A DNA stretch of 64,000 bases, from assembly GCA_009760855.2 (NCBI GenBank), contig WPIO01000002.1, positions 7,806,001-7,870,000 on the forward strand, written 5' to 3'. A program made the translations under genes and the position numbers. The stretch comes from Cristatella mucedo. Its lineage: Eukaryota; Bryozoa; Phylactolaemata; Cristatellidae. Below, piece by piece: positions 51,401 through 60,400 of this stretch. The notes under the pieces were generated by a model. The model ran no database searches. It saw nothing but the letters and a program-made list of their open reading frames with translations, and was not told the origin of the DNA. Within the stretch, counting starts at the first letter, position 1; each line of letters begins with the position of its first letter.

Positions 51401-54400
51401 TAGACGAGGCCCTTCCCAAAACAGGGGCGAGGGGTGCAGTGGTGTAGCGACGGCCACTCATTGCTCTGCAAGCTTTCACTTTCGTCTGCCACTGCTAACA
51501 CAGCTCACACTACAATGAAGCCCGAATGAACTTGACGGTGCCAGGTTGGAACGTACCTGCAATGTTAAAACACCAGTTTCAGGATCAATGGCCAAGACCC
51601 CGTCTTCGTCAAGTGTCAGCTGGTACCTGACGGTACCGTTGGCCCCGAGGTCAGGGTCGTAAGCTTGCACGGTGTCCAGCTTGGTTCCATTAAGAACGTT
51701 CTCTCTGACATACATGTACATGGTGGCCTTTTGAAAGCTCGGCGGGTTGTCGTTGACATCGTCGATGGAAATGGACACCTGTGTGGTGCAATGCGAGGAA
51801 TGCACGTGATGAGAATGTGCACTGAGGCTGGATCGAGCAGGGCGATCGAGCAGGGCGCACAGACACTCCAACTGACAAAACCAGATATTCCACCAGGTGA
51901 GCAGATCGCCGACAGGTGAGCAGATCGCCGACAGAAAATCAAAAAGGGGATGGCCGAGCAAAGTGCCACTGCAGCTTGATCTGGCCGAACAGAAATCTGA
52001 AGTGTGAGTCCTCGAAACCACCCTACCCAATGGGTCCCATATCGCTGCCTGGCACATTCTGTTCTTGCAGGTGCTTTGCATAATTCCAGCGGTACACTTC
52101 AGCAGGCCCTTGGCCTAGCATTCTTTAGCCTCTGCTGACGGCTTACTTAAGCCCGGAATTTTTTTACAGACGTCCTAATTTACTGCACAAATAGCTGGCT
52201 GGCACGGACGCCGGGCAAAACACATACTGACTAGCTTGAAGCTATCGAAGCTCGCCGACTTGCAGAGGCCACATGTCAAGGCCAGGCACATGCATGGTAC
52301 CGGTGTCGAGAGGCAAGCAAGCGTACCGAGGTCAAAGCAAAGACGGGTGGAGCGCCGCTGGCGGCACGCACGACGAGCAACACGGCGGCAGCTTGCTCGC
52401 GGTCGAGCTGGGCCGACGAGGTGTACAGGTAACCGGTTGTCGAGTTCAATTGGAACCATCCGCTGGGATCGCCGGAAGCAATGGAGTATGTAACCGGTGA
52501 ACCTGCAATGGGAAAGGTCGACGAATGCCATGGTGCAGCCGATTTCGCATGCACAGTAGCTCCGTGACAAATTTTAGATGCCTGTGAGCATCTCGGATGA
52601 GCGGCCCCGGCCGAAGTTTCAATTCCCGGACCGTCAAACGCAAGGGTCAACTGCGCAGCCCTGCGCAGCCCCACCAGCTCGGGACGACGTATTGCCACAC
52701 GATGGTCACATGACCCCCATCATCGGGCACTCCACACTTTTCCGCTAGTTCGGCGAAAGTTATCCTCTCTTCCTCCTTCGACAGAGCTGCCGACTGGTCA
52801 GTAACCACTACTCGTGTGTGCGTAGTGCCAAACGATCGGTTGCGCAAAAACAACTGTCGTCTAACAACACGTCGTCTACAACACGTCGTCTACAACACGT
52901 CGTCTACAACACGTCGTCTACAACACGTCGTCTACAACACGTCGTCTACAACACGTCGTCTACAACACGTTGTCTACAACACGTCGTCTACAACACGTCG
53001 TCTACTACACGTCGTCTACAACACGTCGTCTAACAACACGTCGTCTACAACACGTCTTACAACTCGTACGTGGGGCTGCATTATCACTCACTTTTTGGCA
53101 CCCGAAAGCCCTCCTCCCAATACACTGACAGGCATACACTAATGGTGTGCACGATGGAAGAGCCTACTACTGGTCGGGAAAAACGCAGAAGCCAGCAGTC
53201 GCCAATTGGAGAGGCACTTCACACCCACCATCGAAAGTGGTTGCGCGCACGGCGCCGACGAACGAAAGTGGAGGCGCTGCCTCACTGATGTTAAACGAGT
53301 ACTTCGTCGAGGTGAACTGGGGCGGGCTCGCGGTCGGGCCAACAAGGATGATGGTAACGTTAGCATTGATCAGTGAGGTCCTGCCACCGCCATCGTGAGC
53401 ATGCAAAGCAAGGTAGAACGTCTGCGGCGGCACGAGGCCAGCAAGACTCCGCGACACCGTGATAGCACCTGAAATTAATGCATAAAAACACAGTCAATAA
53501 GCAATCATGGCGAACAGGCTCAGTAAGGCAGCAGGCAGCAGTACGGTTCAAGACAATGAATGCCACTGCAAACGTGGCGCCACTGCGTACATACACCGGA
53601 AGAACACTGGGCAGCAACAGCAGTCGACTGGAGCTAGAGAGAAGCTTGCCGACGTCCACGGCTCTCGCTCAAATGCTCAGCCTCTTGCTCTGATTGGCTA
53701 CAGCACCCTGCTGTGTTTTTGAGGTTGTCTATGGCACGTGAGCCGGTCGGAGCAGCCCACAACCAGTGCGTTGGTCATCAATTTGCTTGGCGTAACTTCC
53801 CGAGAGGCACCAGGTAGGTCAGGCCCCAATAGAGTTTTAGCACTACATTTAAACTTGCTGTAGGAACAAGCTCGAGCTGGGGGACACAATCAACATGAGT
53901 GAGACAGGTAAAGGCAGCATCCATAGAAACGAGATGACAAGAGACTCTCTCCCGAAAGACTCTCCCGAAAGCAGAAGTAAGCACGAAAATTACTTGGAAG
54001 CCACTATTCAGATGGTATTTAGATGGCCGTACCAGCCACCCCACGGTCGACCACTTGCCTGCATGTACACTACTGGTGAGAATGCTTAAGTATTGTCGGG
54101 TGGCAGTCGACTCGGCATTAGTCGTGATATTGCTATTGTAATTGGAAGCAGCCACACCTTCAGACCCTCGAGACATCTTCCACCGCCCAGGTCCATCCAG
54201 GGCATCCAGTATTTGATGGTGCTCCCCCTTTATCAGTGGTCATCTCCCTGAAAATTCCTGCCTTTTCTGATACCACCGTAAGAGATAGCTCTTCAGCTGA
54301 CTGTAGGCAGTCACTGAGCTGCCAGGGCTTGATGCATGTACTATTCTCTCCAGCTTTAAGAATATGCCTGAGGCTGTCGCAAGGGGGCTTCACCCCACCA

Positions 54401-57400
54401 TCGTTGGACGAAGCACAATCAAATGTGTGTGTGTGTGTGTGCGTGCGTGTGTGCCTCTGTCCTCATTTTTGCCATAGGCTGCAGTCACCAGGTGAGAAGT
54501 CCATCGCCGACTCAAGCGAAACCTAGGTTCATAATTCGGGAATAGCACACCTCTTGCTACCACGGCAGTTCCATACAAGTTTATCCCAGCCCTCAAACCG
54601 GCCAGCATGTTCGTTCGGACATTTCCTCATTTCGGTGAGAGTTAGAATGCCCCCAACCCCCCCCCCTTGAGAGCAGTCGTTAGTATTTACTGATGCAAAC
54701 AGGTAGGCCAGCCATCGACGACACAACTACGCAGCAACGACAATTCGAGTTTGTGGCCATCAACTTTCGTTAAAATGCGTATCAGAGTGAAATTTGAAAT
54801 GCGAGTTCAGGTCTGCTTGCATATCCAGGACTAGTATTATTTCTGATTTCGGTCGGATAGTGTTTGCTATACATGTTCATGATTGCAGGAAAATAAAGCA
54901 CCAGTAAGTTCGATGGCATATAGAGAGAATTGTATCAAACCAAAATCTCAAATAATACTGGCCCTGAGGTATATAGAAGCAGAGCTGAGGTTGCATTTCA
55001 AATTTCACTCTGATATGCTAAGTTTGGGCCGAGCTATGGAATTCCAAGGAACAAAGCTACACCGAAAATGAAGCATGTGAACTGAATTGGTTACTGTTCC
55101 ATGCAAGCGGTGCCCGAGACTCCTGCGTGTTATTGGTGTGGCTACCTCGAACAGCCAGCAGCTGTTCTCTGCGAGTGCTAGATGCCGAGGTGATACGCAT
55201 TCATTTGTAACCAAAACCTTCCCCTCCTGACAATCAAGGGAGCACATCTCGGCCATCGTAGTCATTACAACTAAGGCAGCCTCAGAAGATAGTACATGCG
55301 CAGCTGTAGGTGGCTCGCAAGGGTGAAGATGCACGCACGAACTAATTAACAGCCCTTGCACGAATCATGGTACAAGCTAATAGCAAGAGGACGAGCATGG
55401 AGGCTCCGAAGCGGCTGCCCAGTGCACGACTACCAACAGCTGCATGTCCTTGTCGTCAAAACCTACCCGTGGACGCGTTCAGCTTGAAGTAGGCACTGCC
55501 ACCGGTGAGTAGCAGCTCATAGCTGACAGTGCCGAAGGCGCCCGAGTCGGCATCGGTGGCATCGATGGTGGCGACGAGCGAGCCTACGGCCAGCTGCCTG
55601 TTCACATTAACCATGTAGAACACCGGATAGAAGATAGGCGAGTTGTCGTTGATGTCCACCACTTGCACCGCCACGGTCGCGGTAGAGTAGAGACCCCCTG
55701 TGCAATCGGAAGCGCGCGCTGATTGGCCGAGCTGCCCTTCTGCTGTGCCTCCAGCAGCAAGCATCGCCCGGTTGCCCGGTTAGCACAAGTGCACAAACTC
55801 GGGCACAGTGGATGGCAGCATCTGCTGGCACAGGCCGGCCCGAGGCACTCAGATGACACTCGATGTGCCTCCCACTCGTACCGTCCCCCCCCCCCCGACC
55901 GCGAGGGGAGCCTAGCCTCTCACCGGCACCAGGCGCTACAACGGCGCAGCCAGCGGTGAATGTGCTAGCTTCCTTGTAGGCCCAGTGTCACACCGCAGGC
56001 ATCGATGGCACGCCACTGCCACGGTGAACGGGTGCAGGGGGAATGCAGCAGATTAGGCAGAATGCAGGTTTTGGTTTCATTCGTCGTTTCGTCTGATGCT
56101 CCAGGCGAAGCAACTCGAATCGGCTAGAACGCTACTAGAGGCAGCTGCTAGTGGCTGGCAGCAGCAGAGTGGCCGTGCTGTCAGTACTGCACCTGTTAGG
56201 AAGGGGGCCTCGACAGCTGCACCTGCTGCCACCGAGAGCAGGCTGCAGGCACGTCTGGCTCGCATTGGTAACCGATCAACTGCTCCAGCCAGGCTGTGCA
56301 TGAGCCGGCTGCTATCGGCACTTACTCAGACAGCAGCTTACTCAGACAACACGGCCGGAGTGCAGGCGCTGGCTCGGTCAACAATCGTGGCAATGGGCAG
56401 CATTGGAGAAGTCTGCCCAGCCGCGAGAACGACGGCTCCCTCCCGTTGTCCATTGCACAGTCGGCATGCTGGGCAACACAGTCTGGGCATAGGTCAGCAG
56501 GGCACGGCAAATAACACCATGCCGAGCAACCTTGCATGCACGTCGACTGGACCAGCGGTCCGCTCGGCGTACTGCCCACGGCCTCCTTCCGACGATGAGC
56601 TTTATGAGCCGCCACGCAGTGCTTAGCAGGGAGGACAGCGAATCTACTGCACAGACCCCCACCGTCAGGCCTGCTACCCGCAGCCTTGTGAACCGCGCCT
56701 AGCATGCGCCTCGCCCAGCATGTGCCCCTGCCATCGAGGCACTTACCGGAGTCTGTGACGCTGACGCTAAAGATGTAGCGCTGCTGGCGCTCGAAGTCCA
56801 ATGATCTAGCCACGCAAACGCGGCCCGTTTTAGTGATGTTCAGGTCGTATGAGCTGTTGCCACCAGTGGTGACAGTCAACGCAAAACTCAGATTCCCTCC
56901 ACCACAATCCCCATCGGTTGCATTCAGCTACAAGGAGATCGCAGCCGCATGAGAGAAAGGGCCGACGGCAACCTGTCAACCACCGGTCGGCTTAAGAGAG
57001 CCTGTCTCGTGTGTTGGTCGGCAAAAGAATCAAACCAGTAGGCCACTGCTCAAATGATAGATCCATTTATAACTAAGTCATAAAGGCAGATGACCCACTT
57101 ATCACGCTGCCACGATCATACTCAGGAATACCAGGAGAGCGAGGCACAGCCACCCTCGGCAAGTCACCAAGCCAACATCTCAAGCCCGAGCAGCCTGCCA
57201 AGCAAGGCAAATCCGCACGTTCACGTGCACACGTGCAAAACACACAGAACAGGATTCTCATTGAGGATAAAGCTGGACCATTGGTGCTCCCAAGCAAAAT
57301 GGCAATGGCCACGTGCATTTTCCGAGCCCCTTTCGCAAAAGAGCTGGTAAATCTGCCCGCACTTATATTACCCATTGCACGCTTGCAAGCTGTCAGTGGT

Positions 57401-60400
57401 AGCCATAGCAGCAGCTGCCATACAAAAAGCTGGCTTGTGAGATGAGCGGCAGCACAAGGCAGAAGCCAGCCACTAAGAATGCATCTCCCCCCTTCCGAAG
57501 ATACAACAGCTATGGATGAGACTAAAGGAGCTTTCACCAGCTTCTCTATAATATCAGCATCGGCTTCGTTAGGTGGACGTGATGATATATTGGTCAGTCA
57601 GTTCTTCTAAAGACTAGAATCCCTATTCATTTAACATTAATCCGAATCACATTTCAGGTATAGCTTACCGTGTCAAGGACCTTACAAATTTGGGGTTCAA
57701 TAGGCCACACATATCAGGGTTGTACAACAAAAAAAGTGCATTCGAGGATGAGGAAGGGACTCATGAGCTGTGAGAAAGAAGGGGAAGACTCAGGACTGGG
57801 GTACACAGAAGGGCATGTGGGCAGTTGGAGTTGTGGAGGCTAGGGGCCGTTAGAGCCAACCGAGGTAGGCCTGAATTGATTAAGCTAGCAATGATTCAGA
57901 TTAAGCTAGCAATAATTCTAGTAATGATTCAGGGTTCATGGGTAGCAGAGAGCTGATGAGTAAGTAAGAGACCAGATAGCCATCAGTGTGGAGCAAAACG
58001 ATTTACCTGGTCAATCGAAGCAGACTAAAGCCGGCACGGCACTATCGTAGATCGCCTTAGTAAGGGTGGCCTCTGCACTGCTGGCTGGCATCAGGCATCA
58101 ACAACCGTCTGCAGCCGGATAAAGAGCAGAGCTGTTTACAGCCGGCAGCTGCAAAGGCTACCATAAACCAGTTTGAAAATAAGTGAGAAAATATTCATAA
58201 CTATATCTCAAATAAGTAGCATCTCAACCCATAGATAGCGTTTATCTAGAGCCTGGTCATGGCTCACATGGGCTGTCATTAAGAGAGGGGTAACAGATTG
58301 CCTGACAAACGAGAGACAGCTATCAGCCGAGAGAAACAGACAGACAAAAGAGACAGAGACAGACAGAGCTCCGGATACTTGAGCGTTTGGCAATCTGCCA
58401 CTCCTGGGACGAGTGTGCTGTTGCTTACCACGTTGCTATGGATACACAGCCAGAGACACAAGGTCAGGCACTCTCTCGTGAACAGCAGCTGGTGCACCAA
58501 ATCTATAAGCAGACAGCCTGCTAAAACACACTTGTATCAGTTGCTCGGATTCTTCGTAATCACCTCCACCCCCCTCAACAAATGAACACGGTTAGAATAC
58601 AAGGTCCGTATGCTTAATCGAGCTGCTAGTAGACAAGAAGGTTGGAGACAGGTGACACCAGCTACTACTGTCTCACTGCCATTTGCACCCCAATCGAGCA
58701 CCACAGCTGAGCAGGAACTGAACAACACAAGGCTAGTGCATTAACTTCATGTGTTCAAACACTGGCGGATACTCTAGCTGGTGGCATGCTCTCATTACAG
58801 TCTCAGCTGGCCAACGTAGCTGATAGTAGAATGCCAGCATACACGTGGGTTGATCCATCGACCAGCATGCTCCAACAAAAATGCATCTCAGCACAGCAGC
58901 AGCAGCAGCAGCAGCTGCAGCAGCAGTGAAAATGAACCTCGTGGAACCATACAATACGAAGCACTCACTCACTCATGCATGCAGAAAAACTAGTGACGAT
59001 GGTAGTGAGCGATTCCAATCGGTGGTGAGCAAACTATGCCGGGCCTTTGAAAGCGCCACCAGAGTGTGAGCACTGCATGCAAACCGACAAAAGCCGCTAT
59101 CACAGCCACCATCGGCAGTCAATTTCCCAAACTGGACGCTAGCACAGCCAGTGCTCGCTCGCCATTAAGAGGCTTTACAAGAAAAGCCTTCGTATAGACC
59201 CCTGCCGCCATTCCATCGGCAACCCCCCACTGGTCGATCCGAAACTCAACCGAGCAATGCAAAAAAAAAAGCGAATCACCTCGACTAAACTGAGTCGCTG
59301 CAACTGAGTGGGCGTGGAACCGAAGCACACCACTGTGCAGTTCTTGCACTTCGACAGGGCAAGTACCAACAAGATGCCTCAGCAGGTTTTTCCCCACATG
59401 AAACTGCCAAGCCACATGTCGATCGGTAAAATTGTACTCAAACGTCAGCTCGAAGGGAGCAGCTCGGACAAAACAGCTCGGTTAGTCAATGCAAGTGCTC
59501 CACTGGTGTAAGGAAGTGGCGGTTCAGAAAAGCCAAGTATCACAACTGCAGCCAGAAGCAGTAATCACTCTAACATTGGGGAGCCAGGCAACAACTGATA
59601 TGGGTGCAATGCAGATGCAGTTCAAAATCACCAGCATAGCTAGAGTTTGAAGCTTACCGCGGCAGAGGCAGTAAAAGCATAGGCCACACCTAACACTTTA
59701 GATAACCCTCTTTTCGAGCAGAGCATGCACATGACTAGCATCGACTAGTGGGCCAGCAACAGACAAACCACGAGCTCACATCTAACCGCTCCAATATAAA
59801 CAAGCCATACCATCCAGCAATAACAACACAAACAACGACTCGACGTTTGCACCTATCACCCTCCTTCCCATCGTCTCATTGCCGGAAATGTGAGGGTTCG
59901 ACAAAAATCGTAAGCAACGTGACAAGAGTGCACTGCCAGAGCAGCCGGGACAGGGGACTCAGCTACTAGGCCTCACCTGGAAAAAACAGGTGCCTGTCGG
60001 CTGATCCTCAGGGACCGATATGTTGAAAGTGTTCTGCATGAAGGTTGGCACAACATCGTTGATGTTGACTATGTTCACGACGACGGTGACATTGGAAGAC
60101 AGCTGAGGCACGCCGCCATCACTGGCGACGAGCAGAAACGAGGGCTGCGAGTCGGTCTCGCAGTTGACTACTGAGGCGTCGACCGCGACGCTGACGACGC
60201 CCGTCGAGGCGTTCACTGCAAACCAGTTCGAGTGCCGGCCAGGCACTGGCGACAGGCTATAAGTCACCGTACCGCTGGCGCCTAGGTCGGGGTCATGAGC
60301 GGTTGCGTTCAGCGCCAGCACGGTGCCTCGCTGAGATCCTTCGGCGAGGAAGACGACATATGACTTGCCGCCGAACGTTGGCGGGCTGCGGTTCACCTGG

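Noticed and set aside
52857-53062. CRISPR-like array
   Set aside because: The units are contiguous 14-base repeats without spacers, and the host is an animal.
52816-53142. Open frames with a repeating TRRLQHVVYNTSST-type pattern
   Set aside because: All three frames show the same 14-residue cycle because the DNA repeats every 14 bases; this is not protein-coding evidence.
56096-56626. Plus-strand open frame of 176 residues in dchs intron 2
   Set aside because: Low-complexity Ala/Ser/Arg-rich composition in GC-rich DNA, with no recognisable domain; probably chance.
58895-58926. (CAG)n as coding polyglutamine or polyalanine
   Set aside because: It lies in a dchs intron with no splice sites that would place it in frame.
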